DNA of 6,445 bases from GYS-P2D sp964489125 (GTDB lineage Bacteria; Bacteroidota; Bacteroidia; Chitinophagales; Saprospiraceae), in the NCBI GenBank assembly GCA_964489125.1, contig CAZAXY010000160.1, positions 1 through 6,445 of the forward strand, in the 5' to 3' direction. Positions within the stretch are counted from its first letter, which is position 1. Each line of letters begins with the position of its first letter. Of the stretch, positions 1 to 6,445 are shown piece after piece. The notes below the pieces were generated by a model. It saw only the letters and a program-made list of their open reading frames with translations, did not search any database and was not told where the DNA came from. A program made the position numbers and the translations under genes.

Positions 1-33
1 GATGTGTGCTGAGCGCAACTATCTTTGAAAAAC
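1..33 (+). other. Left edge: possible tail of an upstream gene
   Basis: These bases precede the flippase start. Two + strand frames close here, with TGA at 10-12 and TGA at 26-28, and either could be the stop of a preceding polysaccharide gene. The TGA at 26-28 would overlap a possible TTG start at 25 as TTGA, which matches the tight junctions elsewhere in the cluster. The third frame stays open until TGA at 135-137. Too little sequence is present to identify any product, and no promoter or strong ribosome binding site is visible. Confidence 0.3.
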
Positions 34-1470
34 ATGAATCCTGTCAAGGGCGGTGCAATATCTTTTATCGGAGTTGGGTTACAACAACTGATCAATCTAG
101 GAGGTGCCATTATATTAGCACGTATTCTGGGACCTGAAGACTTCGGTGTATATGCGTTATGTTTCGCCGTTTTTCTCTTTTTTCAATCCTTCTTAGACTT
201 TGGTCTTACACCAATTTATCTCAAGTATCCCACCGTAGATAGAGTTGTCAACTCTTCATTCCTCTCTATAAACATTTTTTTCGGAGTGCTGGTAGCCCTG
301 ATACTTCTACTACTCTCCCCTATAATGGTCCATTACTACAACATAAAACTCCTTTATAAATTGTTTCCTATTATGGCGATCTCTGCCATTTGTATGAGTG
401 TGTCTAATCAACCATTTAGTCAATTATTGCGAAATAAAAAGTTTTACTCTACGGAGTCAATTTCGATAGGTTCAGCCGCCGTATCTCTATTTATTTCGAT
501 ATGTATGGCCATTTCAGGGTGGGGAGCTATTGCACTCGCTATTAAACACTTGAGTTATAGTTTTACAAGGCTTTTAGGGGCGCTAGCCCTTTCAAAAGCT
601 AAGTATCAAATAGTATCTCTTAAAAATATTTTAGCAATAAAACCCTATATCCTTCAAGCTTATCACCTTGTCATAAGTCGACTCATTACTGGAGTAAGTG
701 GCAACATAGAAAAACTATTTGTTGGCAAGATATTCGGAGAATTTACATTAGGACACTATGAACGAGGACTCTTCGTAGTAGATAAGCCAAATACTTTCCG
801 AAATGCCTTAACAACGCCAGCGATGACCTATCTCAGTACGATGAAAGGTGAACGTTTACAACAAGCTTACAAAATACTATCCTTGTTCATTCTTAATTTT
901 ATTGGAATTCCTTGTTTATGCTTTCATTTATTTGGCAAGGAGATAACCACACTCATCCTTGGTAATCAATGGATATCTGCTGGATCATATGTTATTTGGC
1001 TTGCCTTCCTAGGCTTGTCTTTAATCTTTAAGGGACTTACGAACATCATGTATATCAATGATCTTAAGACAAAAGAATTGACCAAGTTATATTGGATCGG
1101 AGCGCTGATCGTTTTTGCTCCAATTCTCATCGGTTTATTAATTCTCAAGATAGATATCTTAACTTTCGTTATGGTGTATAGCCTGTTGTCCTTGGCATAC
1201 TGGTTCATTTGCTGGAGTAAAACATTATATAAATACGTAGAGCCTGAGGGCGCCTTGAGAGTTATAAGTTATGTTATTTTACTGTTGATACTTTTCGTGA
1301 GTACGGGTTATCTTTTTCAATACCTATTCTCAACTGACTCGATTCTTGACATGCTCTTAGTATTATTTCTGTCTTGGTTAGGCGCCATAATCTTAACAGG
1401 AATTATCTTCAATCCTGAGATGCGAATGCAAAAAAAATTCATCGTTGATAGACTTCCCAATCGGTCATGA
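34..1470 (+). CDS. Wzx-type polysaccharide repeat-unit flippase (MOP superfamily)
   Basis: This is a polytopic inner-membrane protein that should move a lipid-linked oligosaccharide repeat from the cytoplasmic to the periplasmic face. With the ATG at 34 it has 478 residues, in the usual range for the family. The N-terminal region has the typical flippase pattern: a hydrophobic helix leading into LARILGPEDFG (about 28-38), then a second helix. A second family-like stretch, NIEKLFVGKIFGEFTLGHYERG-like (about 224-245), resembles the WzxC/TuaB group (Polysacc_synt_3 type). Roughly 12 or more membrane segments can be picked out, including about 10-31, 38-57, 78-98, 109-125, 147-165, 285-302, 318-340, 353-372, 374-392, 410-430 and 438-460. 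An in-frame TGA at 10-12 limits the start. A TTG at 25 is an alternative that adds three residues, and neither start has a clear Shine-Dalgarno. The gene ends in ATGA, shared with the next gene. The family is clear; the transported glycan is unknown, so no specific wzx allele is claimed. Confidence 0.92.
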   Translation: MNPVKGGAISFIGVGLQQLINLGGAIILARILGPEDFGVYALCFAVFLFFQSFLDFGLTPIYLKYPTVDRVVNSSFLSINIFFGVLVALILLLLSPIMVHYYNIKLLYKLFPIMAISAICMSVSNQPFSQLLRNKKFYSTESISIGSAAVSLFISICMAISGWGAIALAIKHLSYSFTRLLGALALSKAKYQIVSLKNILAIKPYILQAYHLVISRLITGVSGNIEKLFVGKIFGEFTLGHYERGLFVVDKPNTFRNALTTPAMTYLSTMKGERLQQAYKILSLFILNFIGIPCLCFHLFGKEITTLILGNQWISAGSYVIWLAFLGLSLIFKGLTNIMYINDLKTKELTKLYWIGALIVFAPILIGLLILKIDILTFVMVYSLLSLAYWFICWSKTLYKYVEPEGALRVISYVILLLILFVSTGYLFQYLFSTDSILDMLLVLFLSWLGAIILTGIIFNPEMRMQKKFIVDRLPNRS

Positions 1471-2705
1471 GTCAAATAGCCATACCGGACATATCTAAGG
1501 TCAGGATTAGCATCGTGTCATTTTTCCTGCTTATGGCGCTACTGCGGCTGACTTTTTTTGACTTTTACCTATCTCAACTATTCGGTTTCCCTGTTGAGAT
1601 CAATGCCCTTGGAGGAGGGGCATTCAATTTTGTAAACTACATCTGCTTCGGTGGTTTATTAACAGTTTTTCTCCATCAAGGATCTAAGCTCTCAACATTC
1701 TGGCCATCTCTATGTCAGTACGCTGTGCTTGCCGCACTTTACTCAATCAACTTCATGATGAGTCCTTACATTGACTCTTCTTGGTTTCTCTACCAATTGA
1801 TCTTTATAACGATGGCCATTGTTGTGCATGTCTTCACATTTAAAGTACGAGATTGGGACGATCGCTTCTTTTATAGGCGCACCATCTGGATATTCTGGAT
1901 GATGCTTGCTCTGGTGGTATTCTGTACGATCCAGATATTGATACAATATCCGATATCATATTACTTCACAGAATTTAATGACACATTCGTACATAGCTTG
2001 GATGACTTTGGCATTATGAAGCAGCGATATGGGTACTTACTTGGGTTTTTAAGTGCTTATACGCTCTATATGATTAGGAACAATTACATAAAAGTTCCAA
2101 TACTAATATTAATCCTATTGGCAGGTTTTGGCATTCGCAGCTATATGATCGGTATGATCGGAGCTCTATTCCTCTTCAATATTGGAAGTCTTAAGCGATT
2201 GATTGCTGCATCTATATTCGCTTGTATTGCAGTTCTCTTACTTAAAGATCTGTACTTTGATAATATCATATATGACACAAGGTTCTATAGTTATGCTAAC
2301 GCTTGGAACATTATCAACAACTTTCCTTTTGGGGTAGGTTTGGGTGGTTATCCGATATATACAGATATTTTTAATAGACAAATCTTTTCGGACTTTTACA
2401 ATGTGAATGCCATTCTTGATTACGTTCCAATTGCACCAGAATCTGACTATGTACATTTGTTTGGGAGTCTAGGATTGGCTTTAGGCTCATTACATCTATT
2501 GGTTCAAGCAAGAGTGGTATGGCTAACGTTGCGGCTTAAAGCTATGGCAAGGCCATTTGAAAAATGTATTCTATTTCTATTTTGCTTCATGACCTTTTTT
2601 GGACTTGGTGAAGATTCCATGTTCACCGTTTACTTTTGGATTTTCTTCGGTCTGGCTACAGGGGTAATAACAAGTTTAATATTCAGAAGTAGGAAGCATG
2701 AATAA
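1467..2705 (+). CDS. Wzy-like polysaccharide polymerase / O-antigen ligase family membrane protein
   Basis: This 412-residue protein is very hydrophobic, with about 12 predicted membrane segments (roughly 14-34, 55-72, 82-100, 106-125, 138-160, 187-203, 208-222, 224-240, 243-260, 330-355, 366-382 and 385-406). A large hydrophilic loop lies between about 261 and 329. That topology, with a big periplasmic loop in the second half, is typical of Wzy polymerases and WaaL ligases. Family-like motifs are GIRSYMIGMIG (222-232), an Arg at 272 followed by an aromatic-rich helix, FGVGLGGY (288-295) and PESDYVHLFGSLGL (324-337), which sits where related proteins carry a conserved His-containing loop motif. 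Its position directly after a flippase and among glycosyltransferases favours Wzy, joining repeat units in the periplasm, over a ligase. The ATG start overlaps the flippase stop as ATGA (1467-1470). No good Shine-Dalgarno is visible, which points to translational coupling. Sequence identity within this family is low, so the assignment rests on topology, motifs and context. Confidence 0.82.
   Translation: MSQIAIPDISKVRISIVSFFLLMALLRLTFFDFYLSQLFGFPVEINALGGGAFNFVNYICFGGLLTVFLHQGSKLSTFWPSLCQYAVLAALYSINFMMSPYIDSSWFLYQLIFITMAIVVHVFTFKVRDWDDRFFYRRTIWIFWMMLALVVFCTIQILIQYPISYYFTEFNDTFVHSLDDFGIMKQRYGYLLGFLSAYTLYMIRNNYIKVPILILILLAGFGIRSYMIGMIGALFLFNIGSLKRLIAASIFACIAVLLLKDLYFDNIIYDTRFYSYANAWNIINNFPFGVGLGGYPIYTDIFNRQIFSDFYNVNAILDYVPIAPESDYVHLFGSLGLALGSLHLLVQARVVWLTLRLKAMARPFEKCILFLFCFMTFFGLGEDSMFTVYFWIFFGLATGVITSLIFRSRKHE
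2685..2696 (+). promoter_or_regulatory. Ribosome binding region for the family 2 glycosyltransferase
   Basis: A purine-rich run contains GAAG (2686-2689, 8 bases before the ATG at 2698) and AGGA (2691-2694, 3 bases before it). It lies inside the end of the polymerase gene. It is the clearest Shine-Dalgarno-like sequence near a chosen start in the window and supports initiation at 2698. Confidence 0.5.
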
Positions 2706-3462
2706 TCCCAAAGTTAGTGTGGTGATGTCTTGCTACAATGCAGAACAGACTGTGCAAAAGGCTGTAGAAAGTATCCTCAATCAATCCTTTAAGGCGTTTG
2801 AGTTTATAATCATAGACGATGCAAGTTCAGACCAAACATTAGAGGTATTGTGTCAATATCAGCAACAAGATAATCGCATCATTCTGCTCACTAATAAGTC
2901 TAACCGAGGGTTATCATATTCCTTAAATCGTGGAATTAAACAAGCTCGTACTGCACTAATTGCACGGATGGATGCCGATGACTTTTCATATTCGAACAGA
3001 CTTCAGCTCCAGTATGATTTTATGGGCACTAACGCCGATGTAGACATCCTTGGTACTTCGGTAAGGTGCCTTAATGAATCTCATCAGCCAGTCAAAACCA
3101 TACATCCCCCAACCAATGATCGTGACATTAAAAGAAGAGTTTTTAGAAAGACTCTAGTCTTCCACCCAACTGTAATGATTAAAAAAGAAATCTTTGAACA
3201 ACATGGTTACTATGACCCCGATCTGAGATGGGCAGAAGATGCGGACCTTTGGTTTAGATTGTATGATAAAGTGGTTTTTCACAATCTCCATGAAGTATTA
3301 CTTGACTATACCATAAAATCAAAAATAAATCGGAAAATTCTTATAAATAACTTAAGGGTAAAATGGAGAAATCTCAATCGCCGTGGGATGACTCTCAGTC
3401 ACATGCCTGTCTTAATCAAGGAGATTTTTACCTTATCTATTCGAAGCATAAAAAACTATTGA
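2698..3462 (+). CDS. Family 2 (GT-A fold) glycosyltransferase
   Basis: This 254-residue protein should transfer a sugar from a nucleotide-sugar donor to the growing lipid-linked repeat at the cytoplasmic side of the inner membrane, with inversion as is normal for GT2. The N-terminal nucleotide-binding part is classical: VSVVMSCYNAEQTV (6-19), SILNQSF (25-31) and IIIDDASSD (37-45). The metal-binding DxD region is ARMDADDF (89-96), followed by RLQLQ (101-105) and VDILGTSVR (115-123). The acceptor half has FHPTVMIKK (155-163) and WAEDADLWFRL (178-188), whose ED pair is the likely catalytic-base region. A basic C-terminal tail (about 209-254) may contact the membrane. The length is normal for short GT2 enzymes. 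It overlaps the polymerase by 8 bases and ends in TGA inside a TTGA that probably starts the sulfotransferase. The sugar and linkage cannot be told from sequence. Confidence 0.93.
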   Translation: MNNPKVSVVMSCYNAEQTVQKAVESILNQSFKAFEFIIIDDASSDQTLEVLCQYQQQDNRIILLTNKSNRGLSYSLNRGIKQARTALIARMDADDFSYSNRLQLQYDFMGTNADVDILGTSVRCLNESHQPVKTIHPPTNDRDIKRRVFRKTLVFHPTVMIKKEIFEQHGYYDPDLRWAEDADLWFRLYDKVVFHNLHEVLLDYTIKSKINRKILINNLRVKWRNLNRRGMTLSHMPVLIKEIFTLSIRSIKNY

Positions 3463-4238
3463 AATCTCAATTTCTAAATAAGCTAATCGGACTACAGCGT
3501 TATACCCTATGGCATCAAGCTTTAGGAACAAGGAATTATTATGTTTCAGAGTTTCCTAAGTCTGGAGGCACGTGGTTTTGTCAGATGCTATCGAGTCTTA
3601 CAGAGATACCTTTCCCTCGCAATAAGTTCGTTACAGAGATGCCTTGTATATTACATAGCCATCTTCTTCCTCATGACAAATTAAAAAACCCTATCATTGT
3701 CTTGCGAGATGGTCGGGACGTTATGGTGTCAGCTTATCACCATTTCATAATCCCCAATGACCACTGCCCTTCACATGAACAAAAGAAATGGGCTTCGATG
3801 CTACAGTCTTCTCTAGATCTGTATGATGTAAGTGGCAACTTGTATAAGTTTATTGAGATTTTTCACCAAAACTATACTGTTGGAGGTAAATCGACTACTT
3901 GGCAAAATCATGTGCTGACATGTCAGGATCTTCAGTTACTTTCGATAAGTTATGAAAGCCTATTGAGTCATCCAACGCAAGAGCTAGCTCGCGTCAAAGA
4001 GTATCTTGACCTCGATATAAACTCAGAACTTATTGAGCAGGTGATAGAAAAATTCTCCTTCAAGAGCATGAAAACAAGAAATCCTAATTCCACTTTTCTT
4101 CGTAAAGGGACCAGTGGCGATTGGAAAAATTACTTCACTTTCGATACCGGTGAACTCTTCGAATCATTAGGCGGTGAAGCCCTTAGGTTACACAACTATA
4201 CCGTCGATAATACTTGGTATCATGAGCTTCCTAAATAG
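3459..4238 (+). CDS. PAPS-dependent sulfotransferase (Sulfotransfer_1, SULT-like)
   Basis: This protein should transfer sulfate from PAPS to an acceptor, most likely a sugar of the repeat unit, in the cytoplasm. With a TTG start at 3459 it has 259 residues. The motifs follow the SULT order: FPKSGGTW (32-39), the 5'-phosphosulfate loop; SHLLP (67-71), matching the KTHLP motif whose His is catalytic in cytosolic sulfotransferases; IVLRDGRDVMVSAYHHF (about 80-96), with the R-x7-S pair (R83, S91) that binds the 3'-phosphate; SYESLLSHP (164-172), matching the YEDL-type motif; and SFKSMKTRNP (210-219), then RKGTSGDWKNYFT (215 is not its start; it spans about 215-227 after FL), the C-terminal PAPS-binding motif. 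An ATG at 3363 gives 291 residues with TAAGGG at 3353-3358 before it, but would overlap the GT2 gene by 100 bases. The TTG gives a 4-base TTGA overlap like the other junctions. The next in-frame ATG falls after the PAPS loop and is excluded. Fold and activity type are clear; the acceptor is not. Confidence 0.9.
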   Translation: MKSQFLNKLIGLQRYTLWHQALGTRNYYVSEFPKSGGTWFCQMLSSLTEIPFPRNKFVTEMPCILHSHLLPHDKLKNPIIVLRDGRDVMVSAYHHFIIPNDHCPSHEQKKWASMLQSSLDLYDVSGNLYKFIEIFHQNYTVGGKSTTWQNHVLTCQDLQLLSISYESLLSHPTQELARVKEYLDLDINSELIEQVIEKFSFKSMKTRNPNSTFLRKGTSGDWKNYFTFDTGELFESLGGEALRLHNYTVDNTWYHELPK

Positions 4239-5343
4239 GCTTAAGGTGATACATATCAGCGAAGATGCTCGAGGAGGGGGTCAATTTCAGTATATGATTG
4301 ATATCATATCAGGTTTTGACGATCATGAGGTGATCTGCCCGGATTTGTCAGAATCAGCTAGAAAGAAATATAGTTCTATTTATCATAAATTTCATCATGC
4401 AATGCTGCGGGTGTTGAATGTTAAGAGCGCATTATCATATATACTATTTTTTGTTCCAGAGGTGCTTTCATTGATCAAGAAGCTTAGAAAGGATCAACCC
4501 GATATCGTAGTTTGTCATAGTTCTATTCAAATAAAAGGGGTCATCGCCTCTAGATGCATAAAAATACCTTGTGTATGGGTCATGCATGACAGCTTTATCT
4601 CTGGATTAAGCAAATTGATTTTTAAGCTATTCTACCGATTCTGTGATCATTTCATTTTTGTCAGTCATAGATCTCAAAAATTTTATAACAGTCAGTTCTC
4701 AAATTTGTACTCAAAAAAACAGACTGTAATCCCATCTTCTGTCGATCATGTTAGATTTAACTTAGGATCATCCGATAAACTCTCTTCTAAAGCATTTAAT
4801 GTTGTAACCACCTGTTACATCAACAAATGGAAGGGGTTAGAATTGCTGATAGAAGTGGCTGCGTTGATGCAGCGATACGATGAGCAAATACACTTTCACG
4901 TCATCGGGCCAATTTTAGAAAGTAGGAGAGACTATGCAGATACATTATTAGATAAAATATCTAAGCAAAAATTAAAAAATATCTCGCTGCACGGTTATCA
5001 GGCTGACATCCCTGAATATCTCAAAAGCGCATCTCTCTACTTATGTACATCTACCTATGAGTCGAGTCCAATAAGTATCTGGGAAGCTATGGCTTCAGGA
5101 CTGCCTATACTGACCTCTGATGTAGGTGATATAAAATCCTTCGTTAAAGACACAGAAAGCGGAATCGTAATCTCAAGTCGAAATGCAAATTCTTACATTG
5201 AAGCAATATTGGAAATAAAAAAGAATCATCTCTTGAGAAAAAAGTATGGTCTAAATGCCCGCAGAACCTCACTAGAACATTTTAGCAAGAAATCCTTTCA
5301 AGATAAGCATCGCAATTTTTATCAGAACGTCGCCAACAGTTGA
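4222..5343 (+). CDS. Family 4 (GT-B fold) glycosyltransferase
   Basis: This should be a retaining glycosyltransferase adding one sugar to the repeat unit from a nucleotide-sugar donor. From the ATG at 4222 it has 373 residues, normal for GT4. The N-terminal domain opens with VIHISEDARGGGQFQYM (9-25), the glycine-rich acceptor-side loop, and has PDIVVCHSS (93-101) and CVWVMHDSF (117-125). The linker contains FIFVSHRS (144-151) and VIPSSVDHVRF (169-179). The donor domain has NKWKG (201-205), FHVIGP (225-230), LHGYQADIPEYL (256-267) and the EX7E motif, E280 to E288, in YESSPISIWEAMASGLPILTSD-like context. A GTG at 4174 would add 16 residues but raises the overlap with the sulfotransferase from 17 to 65 bases. 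A GTG at 4246 would remove 8 residues. I prefer 4222 because it keeps a short basic lead before the first strand and a modest overlap. No strong Shine-Dalgarno is seen. Donor and linkage are unknown. Confidence 0.92.
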   Translation: MSFLNRLKVIHISEDARGGGQFQYMIDIISGFDDHEVICPDLSESARKKYSSIYHKFHHAMLRVLNVKSALSYILFFVPEVLSLIKKLRKDQPDIVVCHSSIQIKGVIASRCIKIPCVWVMHDSFISGLSKLIFKLFYRFCDHFIFVSHRSQKFYNSQFSNLYSKKQTVIPSSVDHVRFNLGSSDKLSSKAFNVVTTCYINKWKGLELLIEVAALMQRYDEQIHFHVIGPILESRRDYADTLLDKISKQKLKNISLHGYQADIPEYLKSASLYLCTSTYESSPISIWEAMASGLPILTSDVGDIKSFVKDTESGIVISSRNANSYIEAILEIKKNHLLRKKYGLNARRTSLEHFSKKSFQDKHRNFYQNVANS

Positions 5344-5344
5344 C

Positions 5345-6445
5345 ATGAACATTGCGATCATTAATAAACGGTTCTCTCCTCTAAGATCTGCGACTGGGTT
5401 TCACGCTTATCAACTAGCGCTCTATCTTCGAGATGCTGGCCATCATATCCAGTTGATAACCACTCTTCCGACTACGACGAAAATTCCAAAAACTACAGAT
5501 GGATTAAGCCGAATCTGGATCAATAGTTCATATGATGGAAAGAATATTATTCGACGACTTATAGCTGATTTCTCAGATGCCTTGCGGCTAATCCGAAAAG
5601 CAAAATCTATTGATGCTGACCATACAGTCGTAATGTCAGACCCTCCATTCTTACAACTGCTTTCAACATACTATTTAGTCGCGCCCAATACCAGCTTTTG
5701 GTTTATGGATATCTACCCTCAAGCATTTGTCGCAAGAGGGCTGGTCAAGACAAAAAACCCGATTTACAAGTGGTATATGAACAGACTTAAGGCATTTAAG
5801 CCGCGTCATGTATTAGCACTAGGCAGAAACCAGGCAAGCTACATACAAGAAGCATTTGACCATACTAATAACATTAACTTACCTATAGGTCTACAAGAGT
5901 TAAGCCTTACAGAGCGAACTCCTCTTCCTCATTGGTATAAGGGTGATAATTTTATCTATTTCCTCTACAAAGGAAATTTGGGTTCTGCTCATGATGATCA
6001 ATTTTTGATCGCTCTTGTTAATCAATTGGCGCCTGCCAAACATCGACTCATAGTAAATGTCTCAGGGGCAAAATCAGATAAATTCTTAAATAACATCAGG
6101 GACATAGTATCTGTCGAGATTGTGGATCAATTGACAGACCATGATCTTAAATACGCTGATATCCATATTGTAACACTCCTAGAAGAATGGACACACATCT
6201 GTGTGCCATCCAAAGCCTTACTGGCCTTGTCTTCAGGAAGTGCAGTGCTGTATCATGGAAGTAAACACAGTGATACATGGGGATATATAAATTCTGTTGG
6301 TTGGAGGATCAGCAATGAATATGAGATTAGCACTGAGATAAAAACATTCATCTCTGAACTTAATGTTGAGGATATAAAGAATAAGAAGAGCCAGTCTATT
6401 CAATTATATCAGGCACTAAGCTCCCAGCTCAAGGAATCTTATGCA
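5345..6445 (+). CDS. GT4-like glycosyltransferase, WbuB/WcaI-like, 3' end cut by window
   Basis: An open frame of 367 codons starts at ATG 5345, one base after the previous stop, and runs without a stop to the last base, so the C-terminus is missing. Family members are around 400 residues, so most of it is here. Visible motifs are MNIAIINKRFSP (1-12), TGFHAYQLALYLRDAGHHIQLIT (about 17-39) as the first Rossmann unit, VVMSDPPFLQ (95-104), FWFMDIYPQAFVARG (118-132), HVLALGRNQASYI (155-167), YKGNLGSAHDDQF (208-220) and CVPSKALLALSSGSAVLYHG (286-305). The DIYPQ, GNLGxAHD and VPSK motifs are characteristic of WbuB/WcaI-like transferases, which carry VPSK near the donor site instead of a standard EX7E. 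A donor-site Glu may be E280 or E281. The gene belongs to the same operon and likely adds another sugar to the repeat. No Shine-Dalgarno is evident before the ATG, which suggests reinitiation after the upstream stop. The specific sugar is unknown. Confidence 0.88.
   Translation, partial: MNIAIINKRFSPLRSATGFHAYQLALYLRDAGHHIQLITTLPTTTKIPKTTDGLSRIWINSSYDGKNIIRRLIADFSDALRLIRKAKSIDADHTVVMSDPPFLQLLSTYYLVAPNTSFWFMDIYPQAFVARGLVKTKNPIYKWYMNRLKAFKPRHVLALGRNQASYIQEAFDHTNNINLPIGLQELSLTERTPLPHWYKGDNFIYFLYKGNLGSAHDDQFLIALVNQLAPAKHRLIVNVSGAKSDKFLNNIRDIVSVEIVDQLTDHDLKYADIHIVTLLEEWTHICVPSKALLALSSGSAVLYHGSKHSDTWGYINSVGWRISNEYEISTEIKTFISELNVEDIKNKKSQSIQLYQALSSQLKESYA

Noticed and set aside
49..54. GGCGGT, resembling the start of the ops element bound by RfaH in polysaccharide operons; also seen at 4170-4175.
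   Set aside because: Both lie inside coding sequence, the following bases do not match the ops consensus, and no JUMPstart leader or promoter is present.
694..705. The 12-mer GTAAGTGGCAAC occurs again at 3828-3839.
   Set aside because: About one such 12-base repeat is expected by chance in a sequence of this length; the two copies are in unrelated genes and different contexts.
966..1208. Open frame of 80 codons on the - strand within the flippase; similar ones at 1743-1946 and 2238-2456.
   Set aside because: All three lie fully inside well-supported membrane-protein genes on the other strand, and their translations show no recognisable domain. They are antisense shadows.
4174..4221. GTG-initiated 16-residue extension of the first GT4.
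   Set aside because: It would overlap the sulfotransferase C-terminus by 65 bases and adds residues before the normal first strand of the family; the ATG at 4222 fits better.
5339..5367. TTGACA (5339-5344), 17-base spacer, then TAATAA (5362-5367), resembling a promoter for the last gene.
   Set aside because: The -10 element matches the consensus at only three of six positions, and transcription would begin inside the coding region after the ATG at 5345. Probably a chance match at the gene junction.

Overview
This window is an internal piece of a surface-polysaccharide gene cluster (O-antigen, capsule or exopolysaccharide) from a bacterium. It holds six genes, all on the + strand, packed end to end, and almost no non-coding DNA. 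The base composition is AT-rich (around 40% G+C by eye), and start codons include ATG and probably TTG. A Wzx flippase, a Wzy polymerase and several glycosyltransferases side by side indicate a Wzx/Wzy-dependent pathway. The overall style suits a Gram-negative bacterium, perhaps a gammaproteobacterium. No taxonomic marker is present, so this is a weak inference.

Layout: (1) 34-1470, Wzx-type repeat-unit flippase; (2) 1467-2705, Wzy-type polymerase or O-antigen-ligase-like membrane protein; (3) 2698-3462, family 2 glycosyltransferase; (4) about 3459-4238, PAPS-dependent sulfotransferase of the SULT-like (Sulfotransfer_1) type; (5) about 4222-5343, family 4 glycosyltransferase; (6) 5345 to the window end, a second GT4-like (WbuB/WcaI-like) glycosyltransferase whose 3' end is cut off by the window edge. 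Neighbouring genes overlap by 4, 8, about 4 and about 17 bases, and the last pair is 1 base apart. This implies one transcript with translational coupling. No promoter, terminator, RNA gene, mobile element, large repeat or CRISPR array was seen, and there is no gene-free stretch over 300 bases.

How the genes fit together (inference from family roles): the three glycosyltransferases add sugars to a lipid-linked repeat unit at the cytoplasmic face. The sulfotransferase would add sulfate from PAPS in the cytoplasm, before export. Wzx then flips the unit and Wzy polymerises it in the periplasm. The initiating sugar-phosphate transferase, nucleotide-sugar genes, chain-length regulator and export genes are not in the window and should lie outside it.

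The most interesting point is the sulfotransferase. It keeps the whole recognisable set of SULT motifs (5'-phosphosulfate loop, catalytic His in a THLP-like context, 3'-phosphate-binding Arg/Ser, and the terminal RKGxxGDWKN motif). This suggests the polymer is sulfated, which is uncommon among characterised bacterial O-antigens and capsules.
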